Shown: positions 9,431-18,045 of the stretch, piece by piece
How the letters are laid out: every line of letters starts with the position of its first letter
Numbering within the stretch: the first letter of the stretch is position 1
DNA from: Parabacteroides goldsteinii DSM 19448 = WAL 12034
Lineage (GTDB): Bacteria > Bacteroidota > Bacteroidia > Bacteroidales > Tannerellaceae
Direction of reading: 5' to 3'
DNA length: 64,000 nt
Assembly (NCBI RefSeq): GCF_000969835.1
Contig: NZ_KQ033912.1
Coordinates: forward strand, 1,997,920-2,061,919
The notes under the pieces: generated by a model
What the model was told of the DNA's origin: nothing
Seen by the model: only the letters and a program-made list of their open reading frames with translations
The model's database searches: none
Program-made: the position numbers and the translations under genes

Positions 9431-9529
9431 ATCCTGTCTGTGATGACGGTCATCGTCAACTCTCATTGACGACAGTCGTCAACGGTAACTGACGGACACC
9501 GTCAACCTCCGTTGATGATTACCGTCAAC
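9431..9529. repeat. Tandem 23-bp hairpin units, CGTCAAC family
   Basis: CGTCAAC recurs at 9454, 9477, 9500 and 9523, exactly 23 bases apart. Each unit carries a matching TGACG or TGATG arm a few bases later, so each can fold into a short hairpin. A degenerate unit starts at 9431. The array fills the 135-base gap between two operon genes and its last copy overlaps the ATPase stop codon. It is not followed by a T-run. Confidence 0.8.
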
Positions 9530-10199
9530 GTTTCTCCTCCGATACAATCCGCCCGTCCAGCAAATGAATGACCCGGTGGGCAAACTTCGCGTCCCGCTGG
9601 GAGTGGGTGACGATAACGACCGTCGTTCCCTGCCGGTTCAGTTCGCTGAGCAGTTCCATTACTTCGAGGCCGTTTGTCGAATCCAGGTTACCCGTCGGCT
9701 CATCCGCCAGAATCAGGGGACAGTCGGTTACCACTGCACGGGCAATAGCCACACGTTGCTGCTGGCCACCGGATAATTGCTGCGGGAAATGGCCGGCACG
9801 ATGGGCGATATTCATACGTTCAAGCACCTCCATCACCTTCTTTTTGCGTTCGGACTTCTTGCTGTTCAGATAGACAAGGGGCAGTTCTACGTTTTCATAG
9901 ACCGTCAGTTCGTCAATCAAGTTGAAGTTCTGGAATACAAAGCCGATATTCCCTTTACGGAAAGAAGTCAGCTGGCTCTCGCTCATCTTATCGATCTCCT
10001 TTCCATCGAAGAAGTATTTGCCCGAAGTTGACGAATCAAGCGTTCCCAGGATATTCAGCAAGGTGGATTTGCCGCAACCCGAAGGCCCCATGATAGCCAC
10101 AAATTCGCCTTTCTTTATCTCCAGGCTTACTTCATTCAATGCTTTGGTCTGTACGTCTTCCGTGGTGAAGAGCATAGACAGATTCTCTGTTTTAATCAT
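9525..10199 (-). CDS. ABC transporter ATP-binding protein (LolD/MacB type)
   Basis: The 224-residue ATPase has Walker A GPSGCGKST (about 39-47), the Q-loop in FVFQNFNL, the signature LSGGQQQR, Walker B LILADEPTG and the H-loop in VIVTHSQRD. The sequence falls in the LolD/MacB/FtsE group, which serves FtsX-type permeases. It lies between the two permease genes of the operon and is the only ATPase there, so it probably powers both. The start ATG lies 17 bases after the upstream permease stop. Confidence 0.95.
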   Translation of the reverse strand: MIKTENLSMLFTTEDVQTKALNEVSLEIKKGEFVAIMGPSGCGKSTLLNILGTLDSSTSGKYFFDGKEIDKMSESQLTSFRKGNIGFVFQNFNLIDELTVYENVELPLVYLNSKKSERKKKVMEVLERMNIAHRAGHFPQQLSGGQQQRVAIARAVVTDCPLILADEPTGNLDSTNGLEVMELLSELNRQGTTVVIVTHSQRDAKFAHRVIHLLDGRIVSEEKR

Positions 10200-10216
10200 A
10201 TGTTCCTATTTATAAA

Positions 10217-12622
10217 TTATTCACTCCTTAAAATATACATCGGTTTCAGGCGGATGATGCGCCATACCTGCCGGGCAATCGTCCCGAAAGCGATACACAT
10301 CAGTAGCACGAACGCCACCACATAACTCCACCAGGGCAACGGGATATGAAACGCATAGCTTTCAAGCCAGCTATTCATCAGGAAAGCGGACACGGGAATA
10401 CCTATCACGGACGCAAGTACCGTAAGGAGCAATAATTCACGCGTCAAAACTACAAAAAGATTCCTTTTACCCGCTCCCAGCACCTTACGTATTCCCACTT
10501 CCTTCACCCGCGAGAGGGTCGAGAAAAGCGTGATTACCCACAATCCCAGGCAGGCGACAAAGACGGCCAGCAAAGACGATGCGGCAAATATCCATCCGAA
10601 ATTCCGGTCTTCCTTATACTGGTTCCTGTTGAAATCGTCGAGGAAGAAATAAGAGAACAACGAAGTCGGGAAGAAATCGCGATAGATTTGTTCTATCTCC
10701 GCCAGACGGGCCGGACCGACCACACCGTCCATGCGGATGGAAATATAAGGTGTCCCGATAATCGGAACGCGGTCTTTCAGGAAGAAGATGATTGGCTTAT
10801 AAGGGACGGCCAGCGACTGTTGGTGATAGTTCCTCGCCACTCCTATCACCTGGAGAGGGTCTTGCAGCACTTCCATCGTCAGTTGTTTGCCTAAAGCAGC
10901 TTCCGCAGAAGGGAAACCCAGGAGGCGGACGGCCTCTTCGTTCAGCACGACCTTATTCAGTTCATCTCCATACTCTTCCGAGAATCCCCTGCCGCAGACC
11001 ATCTCCGGCGAATAGGTGGCCAGGTAATCGTAATCGACGGCGAACATCTGAATCAGTTTCACCTCGGACGGGTCGCTGCCGAACGGACGGTTGGCAAAAT
11101 AATTGGCGACCTCCACCCCCGGCACGGCACCGGAAACAGTCACCTGGCGGACATACGTCTTCCGCTTCAGTTCTTTCTTGAAGCTTTCCATCCTGACGAA
11201 CAGTTCATCTGTAAAAGAGGGATATTTCAATACGATGATCCGGTCTGTCCCGGGAGAAGCGGCCTCCTTCTGCATGTAGCGAACCTGGGAGATAACGACA
11301 AACGTGCCCGTTATCAAGATAAAGGAGGCGACAAACTGCACGACAATCAATGTTTTCCGCATCTTATTGCCTTTCCGGCTATGTAATAACTTCCCGCGTA
11401 TGATATCCGACGGACGGATGCGTGTCAGCAGATAGGAAGGATATAAGCCGGTGAAAAGCGTCCCCAGCCCGGCAATAACCGCTACGGCCAGCCAAAACTG
11501 CGGTTGTACTAATATATCGGCACCAAAATCATGTTCCACCCAGGTATAGACAAGCGGCAGCAATACCTCCAACCAACCGAGCGCAATCAAGGTTGCCAGC
11601 AGGTTGACGATGCCGGCCTCCGTCAGTCCCTGCAACAGCATCTGCCGGCGGGAAGCACCGAAGGCTTTACGCACTCCGAACTCTTTTCCCCGTTCCAGGA
11701 AACGCGCCACCATCAGGTTCAACGCATTGACCCAGCCTGTCAGCAACAGGGCAATCGCCATCACCGAAAGGATATACACGGCGGTACGGCTGCCTTTCGT
11801 CTCCTTCTCATACGACTTCTGCGGAGTCAGGTGAATATCTTTCAATGGGATTAACTCCACCTTCCAGTCCTTATGCTTCAAAGCTGCGGTTTTGTATTTA
11901 TCTGAAATAGCGGCAAAGGCGTTTTCTATATCTTCCGGTTTTTTCCCCGGTTCCAGGCGGACATACGTATAGACGCCGTGAATATACCAAATATCCTGCC
12001 GTTCCTTCGGTATCGTGGAATAAGACAGCAGGAAATCATAATGCAGATGCGAATTGGCCGGCATATCGGCAATAATGCCTGTCACTTCGAAATGTTGTTC
12101 GGCTGTCGACGTGCGGAAGGTCAGGATTTTGCCCAACGGCTCCGCCTCGCCGAAATAACGGTGGGCGGCACTTTCCGTCAGCACGGCGGTATTGGGACGG
12201 GTCAGCTGGCCGTCTCTCTCCCCTTTCAGAATAGGGAAACGGAAGAGGTCGAAAAAGGTTGGTTCGGCAAAACAATAGCGGCTTTCGGCGAACTGCTTAT
12301 CCTGATAGGTAACCACCTGTTCCCGGTCCTGGGCGGTCAGCCGGACGAACTTTTCGATGCCCGGTATCTCCCGGCTCATCACCGGACCGTGGCCGAATGC
12401 GGTCGTCGCCCAATTATCCGTCAGCGTTGCTCCCTCATACAAACGGCTTTCGACACGGTACACGCGGTCGCCGTCATGGAAAGAGTCGTAGCTCAGTTCG
12501 AAACGGACATAGAGCAGAATCAGCAGGGCGGCAGAGATACACACCGACAGGCCGAAGATATTAATGACCGAAAGTGACTTGCGGGCGCGCTGGCTTTTTA
12601 TGACTTGAGAGAGATAATCCAT
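10217..12622 (-). CDS. ABC transporter permease, MacB/FtsX type (801 aa)
   Basis: This permease has the same plan as its neighbour at 6966-9389: a TM helix near 18-40, a periplasmic MacB_PCD domain with the FEVTGIIADMPANSHLHYD block, an FtsX block (about 280-400), a second periplasmic domain and a terminal FtsX block (about 675-795) containing SRVKEVGIRKVLGAG. It is encoded between the HlyD adaptor and the ATPase with short gaps of 14 and 17 bases, which indicates one transcript. It probably forms a complex with the second permease and the shared ATPase, linked through the adaptor to TolC. Confidence 0.93.
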   Translation of the reverse strand: MDYLSQVIKSQRARKSLSVINIFGLSVCISAALLILLYVRFELSYDSFHDGDRVYRVESRLYEGATLTDNWATTAFGHGPVMSREIPGIEKFVRLTAQDREQVVTYQDKQFAESRYCFAEPTFFDLFRFPILKGERDGQLTRPNTAVLTESAAHRYFGEAEPLGKILTFRTSTAEQHFEVTGIIADMPANSHLHYDFLLSYSTIPKERQDIWYIHGVYTYVRLEPGKKPEDIENAFAAISDKYKTAALKHKDWKVELIPLKDIHLTPQKSYEKETKGSRTAVYILSVMAIALLLTGWVNALNLMVARFLERGKEFGVRKAFGASRRQMLLQGLTEAGIVNLLATLIALGWLEVLLPLVYTWVEHDFGADILVQPQFWLAVAVIAGLGTLFTGLYPSYLLTRIRPSDIIRGKLLHSRKGNKMRKTLIVVQFVASFILITGTFVVISQVRYMQKEAASPGTDRIIVLKYPSFTDELFVRMESFKKELKRKTYVRQVTVSGAVPGVEVANYFANRPFGSDPSEVKLIQMFAVDYDYLATYSPEMVCGRGFSEEYGDELNKVVLNEEAVRLLGFPSAEAALGKQLTMEVLQDPLQVIGVARNYHQQSLAVPYKPIIFFLKDRVPIIGTPYISIRMDGVVGPARLAEIEQIYRDFFPTSLFSYFFLDDFNRNQYKEDRNFGWIFAASSLLAVFVACLGLWVITLFSTLSRVKEVGIRKVLGAGKRNLFVVLTRELLLLTVLASVIGIPVSAFLMNSWLESYAFHIPLPWWSYVVAFVLLMCIAFGTIARQVWRIIRLKPMYILRSE

Positions 12623-12636
12623 CTTTATCCTTTCTG

Positions 12637-13896
12637 TTATCTGATAATCAATCGTTCGTTTTCACCGAACAGTTCATAGCCGGAGATAATCACTTTCTCT
12701 CCCGGTTTCACTCCTTCGGTCACTTCATAATACTGCGGATTCTGGCGGCCTATCTTCACCGGACGGCGGCGCGCGACGGTCTCGTCCTCATCCACGACAT
12801 ATACATACAGACCGCCGCTTGCCTGGTAGAAGCTGCCGCGGGGAATCAGGATGGCCTGTACGGGATCACCCAGTTGCAGGTTCAGGTGATAGGTCTGCCC
12901 GGCACGGATATTCTCCGGACGTCCTCCGGTAAAATGAAGGTCGGTACGGAACTGGCCGTCGCGCACTTCGGGGTAGACTTTCGTCACTTCCATGTCGTAG
13001 GTCTTTCCTTCACGCTCGAAGCTGGCGGGGAGGCCGGGCATCACCCGCTCCACATAATGTTCGTCAATCTTGGCCTCCACCTTCAGTTCGGGGGTGATGA
13101 CCTGCCCGATACGTTCCCCCTGGGCGATAGACTGCCCTATCTGTGCTTCGAGATTACCCAGCTGGCCGCTGACGGGCGCTTTCACCTTCAGGTTCTCCAA
13201 CCGTTCGCGGACGAGGGAGAGGCTCCGTTTCATGTTCCGGATATTCTCATCCAGGCTCTCCAGCTGGCTGCTGCGGAAAAGGTCGTCCTGGCGGATACGC
13301 TGGTCTAGCACGACAAGCTGGTCGCGGGCGCTTTCATAGTCTTCCTTTGCCTGCAGGAAATCTTCGCGCGCCAGGAGTTGTTTGTTATACAGGCGTTCGT
13401 ATTGCCGGTAACGGCGGTCCTTCTGTACCAGTTCTTTGTTGAGGCTGATACGGTCCTGTTGCAGGCGCAGATGTTCCTGTTCCATGCTGATGCGGGTGTT
13501 ACGGAGTTCGTTCTCCTGATAAGCAAGGTCTGCCTCGCTTTGCAGGATACCGATATTCAGCAGCGGGTTACTCAGGCGGAGGATTACATCGCCGGCCTTG
13601 ACCTGCGCCCCTTCTTCTATCAGGCGTTCTTCCACCCGGCCACCCTCGATGGCATCAAGGTAGATGATACGGTCCGGGAGCACCTGCCCTATCACACGGA
13701 TATAATCATTAAACTCACCCTGGACGATGGTGGAGATGGTCAGCCGTTCCTTGTCCACTTTCATGGAGGAAGAGGTATCGCGGAAAATAAAGTAAAGCAG
13801 GCAGACCAGGAGGAAAGCGCCTCCTGCCATCGCATACAGATGTTTCTTCTTCAAACGGGATTTCCGTTCGATAGGGGTGTCCATGTTGTTATTCAT
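12637..13896 (-). CDS. HlyD/MacA-family periplasmic adaptor
   Basis: The 419-residue protein has one N-terminal TM helix (about 21-40) and then a split biotinyl-lipoyl domain, an alpha-hairpin coiled coil (about 110-225, rich in Q, L, E and R), a return half (KVKAPVSGQLGNLEAQIGQSIAQGE), and beta-barrel and membrane-proximal domains (PRGSFYQASGG, GEKVIISGYE). Adaptors of this type bridge an inner-membrane permease to the TolC duct. Its place between the TolC gene and the FtsX permease matches a MacA-MacB-TolC type assembly. Confidence 0.93.
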   Translation of the reverse strand: MNNNMDTPIERKSRLKKKHLYAMAGGAFLLVCLLYFIFRDTSSSMKVDKERLTISTIVQGEFNDYIRVIGQVLPDRIIYLDAIEGGRVEERLIEEGAQVKAGDVILRLSNPLLNIGILQSEADLAYQENELRNTRISMEQEHLRLQQDRISLNKELVQKDRRYRQYERLYNKQLLAREDFLQAKEDYESARDQLVVLDQRIRQDDLFRSSQLESLDENIRNMKRSLSLVRERLENLKVKAPVSGQLGNLEAQIGQSIAQGERIGQVITPELKVEAKIDEHYVERVMPGLPASFEREGKTYDMEVTKVYPEVRDGQFRTDLHFTGGRPENIRAGQTYHLNLQLGDPVQAILIPRGSFYQASGGLYVYVVDEDETVARRRPVKIGRQNPQYYEVTEGVKPGEKVIISGYELFGENERLIIR

Positions 13897-13911
13897 ATCT
13901 GTTCTTTGTTG

Positions 13912-15273
13912 TTATTTTACTAAAAATGAACCGGTACGGTAGAACTCGACCATCCGGTGTTTCAGGTCATATTGCAGCCGGGTACGGGCCAGTTCTGCTT
14001 TGGCCTGGATATACAGGTTCCGTTTCTCCATCAGTTCGAAGACGGAAACCATGCCTTCCTCCCACTTCTCCTCGTTCTCTTTGAGGGTGGTTGCAGCTGC
14101 CTGCAATTGCAGTTTAGCCTGGTGATGTTCCTCTGCCGAAGCCTGTAAGGAAAGGCAGGCATCTTCTATCTCCTTATATAAGGATATTCGTTGCTGGTCG
14201 TTGTTATTCCTTATCTGTTGCAGGCGGAAACGCTCTTTCCTGACTGCCGTAAAGCGGGACAAACCGCTGAATATAGGGAAAGATACCCGCAGACCGATAT
14301 ATTTGTTCCAATTGTTTTTCATCTGCTGCCCGAACGAGGAGATGTGCCCGTCCGCATCGCGTTCCGTGTCATAGTAACTCGAATAAAGACTGAAATCCGC
14401 CCGGATGGAAGGCGAGAAAGCTCCCGACGCGATGGCAAGCGACTTTCGCGACGCCTGTTCCCGCAAATCCATCATCCGGAACTCGGGAAGCGCAGTTTCC
14501 GACTCTGCATACACTTCCGGAGCCGAATAACCGGCAAGAAGCGGCAACTCGCCGTCATCCCCCTCTCTGTCACTAACGGATAAAGAGTCCGAATCGCGCA
14601 TCTGCAACAACTCTTTTAGTGCAAGAAAAGAAAGACGTTCCGTCTTCTTCTTCACTGTCTCCTGATAAATATCGCTCTGCAAACGGGCTTTCACCTCCTG
14701 AAGGTCAGAGGGTGAACGAAGGCCGAGGTCCACATATTCAAGCATCTGCTCATGGTAACGCTCGCTTAGCTTACGTTGTTCGGCAGCCAGGGCACTCATC
14801 TTTCTGTCAAAGATATATACATAATAAGCATCCATCACCTCGAAAGCCACCCGGTTCTCCTCCGCTTTTCCGGCAACGCTGCTCAGTTGCCTGTTCAGCC
14901 GGGTGAACTGTGCCCGGTTGATACGTTTGAACCCGTCGAAAACAGGCAATGATATATCGACTCCCAGCGTACTTTCCACGAAGGAAGAGGTGGTATACAA
15001 ATTCGTTTTCGGGTCGACCGAACGTCCCATCCGTTTCCCGAAAGCCCCGCTGGTACTGACCGAAGGCAGGAAATCTCCTATCGCCGCCGTAAAGTCTTCG
15101 CGAGCGATACGGGTATCCAACCGGCTGTTTTTCAGTGCCAGGTTCCTCTCCAGCGCATAGCGCATGCAAGAGTCGACACTCCAGGATTCCTGTGCACCTG
15201 CTCCCACTACCGAACCAAACAGCAACAGGCAGGCTAACCTCCATCCATATTTAATTGTTATTTGCATTTTCAT
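13912..15273 (-). CDS. TolC-family outer-membrane channel
   Basis: The protein is an outer-membrane efflux duct of the TolC/OEP family with two repeats of long helices and beta strands, preceded by a signal peptide ending GSVVGAGAQ. The frame stays open further upstream to 15477, but the sigma-54-type promoter at 15289-15303 would start transcription near 15277, so the true start must be one of the ATG codons at 15276, 15273 or 15267; I chose 15273. The leader is then almost absent. It is the first gene of the efflux operon and supplies its outer-membrane channel. Confidence 0.9.
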   Translation of the reverse strand: MKMQITIKYGWRLACLLLFGSVVGAGAQESWSVDSCMRYALERNLALKNSRLDTRIAREDFTAAIGDFLPSVSTSGAFGKRMGRSVDPKTNLYTTSSFVESTLGVDISLPVFDGFKRINRAQFTRLNRQLSSVAGKAEENRVAFEVMDAYYVYIFDRKMSALAAEQRKLSERYHEQMLEYVDLGLRSPSDLQEVKARLQSDIYQETVKKKTERLSFLALKELLQMRDSDSLSVSDREGDDGELPLLAGYSAPEVYAESETALPEFRMMDLREQASRKSLAIASGAFSPSIRADFSLYSSYYDTERDADGHISSFGQQMKNNWNKYIGLRVSFPIFSGLSRFTAVRKERFRLQQIRNNNDQQRISLYKEIEDACLSLQASAEEHHQAKLQLQAAATTLKENEEKWEEGMVSVFELMEKRNLYIQAKAELARTRLQYDLKHRMVEFYRTGSFLVK

Positions 15274-15288
15274 CATGTACATGTAAAA

Positions 15289-15303
15289 GCAAAAGGCGTG
15301 CCA
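15289..15303 (-). promoter_or_regulatory. Sigma-54 (-24/-12) promoter of the TolC operon
   Basis: The minus strand reads TGGCACGCCTTTTGC, an essentially perfect RpoN promoter (TGGCACG-N4-TTGC) with GG and GC spaced by ten bases. The predicted start near 15277 abuts the TolC start codon. A sigma-54-type activator is encoded divergently at 15620. Confidence 0.85.
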
Positions 15304-15355
15304 CATTTCATACTGACTGATTATCATATTCCACAAAAGAAACAGCCTCGCAAAG

Positions 15356-15419
15356 TGTAAAATATATGGACGCCCGATTGTCAAAAATATGGACGCTGAT
15401 GTGTCAATCATAAAAAAAC
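15356..15419. promoter_or_regulatory. Activator-site array (TGTC-N9-GACG) upstream of the TolC promoter
   Basis: Related 17-bp sites start at 15356 (TGTAAAATATATGGACG), 15379 (TGTCAAAAATATGGACG) and, as a half-site, 15402 (TGTCAATC), each 23 bases apart. They lie about 79, 102 and 125 bases upstream of the predicted start, the usual zone for NtrC-type enhancer sites. A fourth match, TGTCAAATATTTTGACG, is at 15551-15567 near the regulator promoter. Confidence 0.6.
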
Positions 15420-15449
15420 AGGCCCTGCTTCTGTGCCGGATACGGGGCC

Positions 15450-15541
15450 AGCACAGTAGTGTTACCCTCACCAGCACTACTGTGCTGACTGCCTTAGCAT
15501 ACGAGTGCTAATCGGATTAGGACTATAGTGTTATATTATCC
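15450..15541. repeat. Four tandem 23-bp hairpin units, AGCAC-N4-GTGCT family
   Basis: Units begin at 15450, 15473, 15496 and 15519. Their first 14 bases are AGCACAGTAGTGTT, AGCACTACTGTGCT, AGCATACGAGTGCT and AGGACTATAGTGTT, each a five-base-arm hairpin with a four-base loop. Neighbouring units also pair with each other (a 13-bp inverted repeat spans units 1 and 2). The array sits between the activator sites of the TolC operon and the regulator promoter. Confidence 0.8.
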
Positions 15542-15571
15542 TGTTATTAGTGTCAAATATTTTGACGCTCA

Positions 15572-15603
15572 TTTGCAAAGTACCCCGGAAGCCGATACCT
15601 TTA
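15572..15603 (+). promoter_or_regulatory. Housekeeping-type promoter of the NtrC-type regulator gene
   Basis: TTTG at 15572-15575 is followed after 20 bases by TACCTTTA at 15596-15603, one mismatch from TAnnTTTG. The TGTC-N9-GACG palindrome at 15551-15567 ends four bases upstream of the -33 element, which would allow the regulator to control its own gene. Confidence 0.5.
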
Positions 15604-15619
15604 CGGAAAAATTAATCGT

Positions 15620-16969
15620 ATGCAAACCGGAACAGTTCTCATTGTAGATGATAATAAAAGTGTACTGACTTCGCTCGAATTATTATTGGAAGATGAATTC
15701 GAACGGGTAGAGACCGCCTCCAACCCGAACAGCATCTTATCCGTGCTGGATACGATGCCGGTCGACCTTGTCATTCTAGATATGAATTTCTCCGCAGGCG
15801 TAAACACCGGAAACGAAGGCCTGTTCTGGCTACGCCGTATCCAGGAAATAGCCCCCGAACTGCCGGTCATCATGCTTACCGCCTACGGAGATGTGGAACT
15901 GGCTGTCAAAGCCTTAAAAAGCGGAGCCGTTGATTTTATACTCAAACCCTGGGACAACGAAGTCCTGCTCGAAAAGATACACGCCGCCTTACAAGCCGTA
16001 GAACGGGAAAAGGTCAAACAGAAGACCGATCGTAACCGACCCGACCGCCCTGCGGAACCAGCCATGATCATCGGCCACTCCGCCGTTATGATGAAACTGA
16101 TCAAGGTCGTGACCAAGGTTGCCAAAACGGATGCGAATATCCTTATCACCGGCGAGAACGGTACGGGTAAAGAAATGCTCGCCCGCGAAATACACCGCCT
16201 GTCACTCCGCAGCCGCCGGGAAATGATCAACGTGGACATGGGAGCCGTCAGTGAATCCCTTTTCGAAAGCGAACTGTTCGGACATGAAAAAGGTGCCTTT
16301 ACCGATGCCCGCGAAAGCCGGCCGGGTAAATTCGAGGCTGCCAGCGGAAGCACCCTGTTTCTGGATGAAATAGGCAACCTCCCGGTCGGCCTGCAAGCCA
16401 AACTGCTCGCCGCCCTGCAGAACCGCGAAGTCACCCGATTGGGAAGCAACCGTAAAATCCCGATCGACATACGTCTGATCGCCGCCACCAACCGCGACCT
16501 GCCGGAACTGGTGAAGCAATCTCTTTTCCGGGAGGATCTCTACTATCGCATCAACACCATACAAATAGAGATACCGCCTCTCAGGAACCGCCGGGAAGAT
16601 ATTCCCCTTTTCATCGACTACTTCCTGAAAAAGTATACGGCCCTGTACAACCAGCCTGGTCTGACTATCCATCCACAGGCAGCCGCCAAACTGGAACGTT
16701 ACGACTGGCCGGGCAACATACGCGAACTGCAACATACCATCGAGAAAGCAGTGATCCTGGCCGAGAAAAATGTAATCCGTGCCGCCGACCTCTTTATCCG
16801 TCCCGGAAAATCCGTCTCGTTCTCCGATGCCCCCAACCTGGGAGAAGTGGAACGCAAGACGATCGAGGCGGCTATTACCCAGAACGACGGCAACCTGACC
16901 GCTGCCGCCGAGCAACTGGGGGTAAGCCGGCAGACCTTATATAACAAACTAAAACGGTTCAACCTGTGA
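15620..16969 (+). CDS. Sigma-54-dependent response regulator (NtrC family)
   Basis: The 449-residue protein has a receiver domain (acidic pair DD 10-11, phospho-acceptor Asp 54 in VILDMNF, conserved T and K in LTAYGD and LKPWDN), an AAA+ domain (Walker A GENGTGKE near 176, Walker B LFLDEIGN) and a C-terminal Fis-type helix-turn-helix (LTAAAEQLGVSRQTLYNKL). The sigma-54 contact loop reads GAFTDA instead of GAFTGA; I recall this variant from other Bacteroidota regulators. It overlaps the histidine kinase gene by four bases and is divergent to the sigma-54 promoter of the TolC operon, so that operon is its likely target. The FtsX permease at 56005 carries matching sites and is a second candidate. 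Confidence 0.95.
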   Translation: MQTGTVLIVDDNKSVLTSLELLLEDEFERVETASNPNSILSVLDTMPVDLVILDMNFSAGVNTGNEGLFWLRRIQEIAPELPVIMLTAYGDVELAVKALKSGAVDFILKPWDNEVLLEKIHAALQAVEREKVKQKTDRNRPDRPAEPAMIIGHSAVMMKLIKVVTKVAKTDANILITGENGTGKEMLAREIHRLSLRSRREMINVDMGAVSESLFESELFGHEKGAFTDARESRPGKFEAASGSTLFLDEIGNLPVGLQAKLLAALQNREVTRLGSNRKIPIDIRLIAATNRDLPELVKQSLFREDLYYRINTIQIEIPPLRNRREDIPLFIDYFLKKYTALYNQPGLTIHPQAAAKLERYDWPGNIRELQHTIEKAVILAEKNVIRAADLFIRPGKSVSFSDAPNLGEVERKTIEAAITQNDGNLTAAAEQLGVSRQTLYNKLKRFNL

Positions 16970-18045
16970 AACGAATGTTCAGCACACGCATCTATCTGAA
17001 GATAGTCTTCCAGGTCGCGCTCATCCTCCTTGTTACCGGCGTGGGACTAACGGGTATTATCACCGGTAAAGCCATCATACTGGGATGCGTCACCCTACTG
17101 ATCGCCTTATGGCTGGTCGGGATCCTCGTCTATTTCCTCAATACATCGAACCGCCGTATCCAACTGTTCCTCGATGCCATCGAAGACAATGAGTCGATGC
17201 TTTACTTCCCCGAAAACAGCGGACCGGAAGAACAACGCCGCCTGCATACGGCATTCAACCGCATCCACCGCCTGATGACGGAGAGCAAGCAGAAAGAGTT
17301 CGAACGCGAACTGTTACGGAAAGAATACGAGGCATACGACAAGTTGATGCACGTCCTGACCCACGAGATCATGAACTCGATCGCTCCGATCGTCTCCCTC
17401 TCAGGCACGCTCCTCTCCTATTACCGGAGCAACGACACGACGAAAAGCTGCGACGAGATCAACGACGCCACCATCCGGAAGACGGTCCGCGGACTGGATA
17501 CGATCAAGAGCCAGGGACAGAGCCTTATGAACTTCACCAATTCATACCGCCAACTGGCACGGTTGCAGGCTCCCAATCCCAATCCGTTCTCCCTCTCCCG
17601 CCAGGTACGCAACATCGAACTGCTGTTCCAGTCGGACCTGCAACGTTTACAGATCGGTCTGACTGTTTACCTCTGCCAGGACGAAATAACAGTCAATGCC
17701 GATGAAGAACTGCTCTCACAGGTCTTGATCAACTTGTTGAAAAATGCGATGGAAGCATTGGAAGGACAGGATAACGGTGAAATCTCACTCACGGTAAAAC
17801 AACCCGGCACCACGACCCTGATCGAAGTAACGGATAACGGGCCGGGCATCCCCCACGATATGCTGGAAGACATTTTCATTCCTTTCTTCACCACCAAGAA
17901 CAAAGGTACGGGTATCGGCCTGAGCCTTTCACGCCAGATCGTACGGATGCATGGCGGCGAACTCCTGGTCAGTTCACAACCTTACTCCGAAACACGTTTC
18001 ACTCTCTCACTGCCTAACGCCGGGGAATTTCCACCCGCGAAGTAA
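16966..18045 (+). CDS. Sensor histidine kinase paired with the NtrC-type regulator
   Basis: The 359-residue kinase has two TM helices with almost no periplasmic loop (about 10-30 and 33-55), a short linker, the H box HVLTHEIMNSIAP (His near 132), an N box (LINLLKNAMEAL), G1 (DNGPGIP) and G2 (GTGIGLSLS). The near-absence of an outside sensor domain suggests it senses something within or near the inner membrane. It starts with GTG overlapping the regulator stop (an ATG follows at 16975), so the two form an operon. Its 3' end overlaps the convergent DUF3108 gene by 32 bases. Confidence 0.93.
   Translation: MKRMFSTRIYLKIVFQVALILLVTGVGLTGIITGKAIILGCVTLLIALWLVGILVYFLNTSNRRIQLFLDAIEDNESMLYFPENSGPEEQRRLHTAFNRIHRLMTESKQKEFERELLRKEYEAYDKLMHVLTHEIMNSIAPIVSLSGTLLSYYRSNDTTKSCDEINDATIRKTVRGLDTIKSQGQSLMNFTNSYRQLARLQAPNPNPFSLSRQVRNIELLFQSDLQRLQIGLTVYLCQDEITVNADEELLSQVLINLLKNAMEALEGQDNGEISLTVKQPGTTTLIEVTDNGPGIPHDMLEDIFIPFFTTKNKGTGIGLSLSRQIVRMHGGELLVSSQPYSETRFTLSLPNAGEFPPAK

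Noticed and set aside
10792..11181. Plus-strand frame antisense to the second FtsX permease
   Set aside because: Pro- and Arg-rich shadow frame in a GC-rich gene with no homology that I recognise.
15274..15477. Extension of the TolC gene to an upstream start at 15477
   Set aside because: The added part has no signal peptide at its start, contains the hairpin array and enhancer sites, and lies upstream of the predicted sigma-54 start of transcription.
16284..16310. GAFTDA as a sign of an inactive sigma-54 activator
   Set aside because: All other parts of the AAA+ domain are intact, and I recall the same variant in many Bacteroidota regulators, so it is probably lineage-normal.
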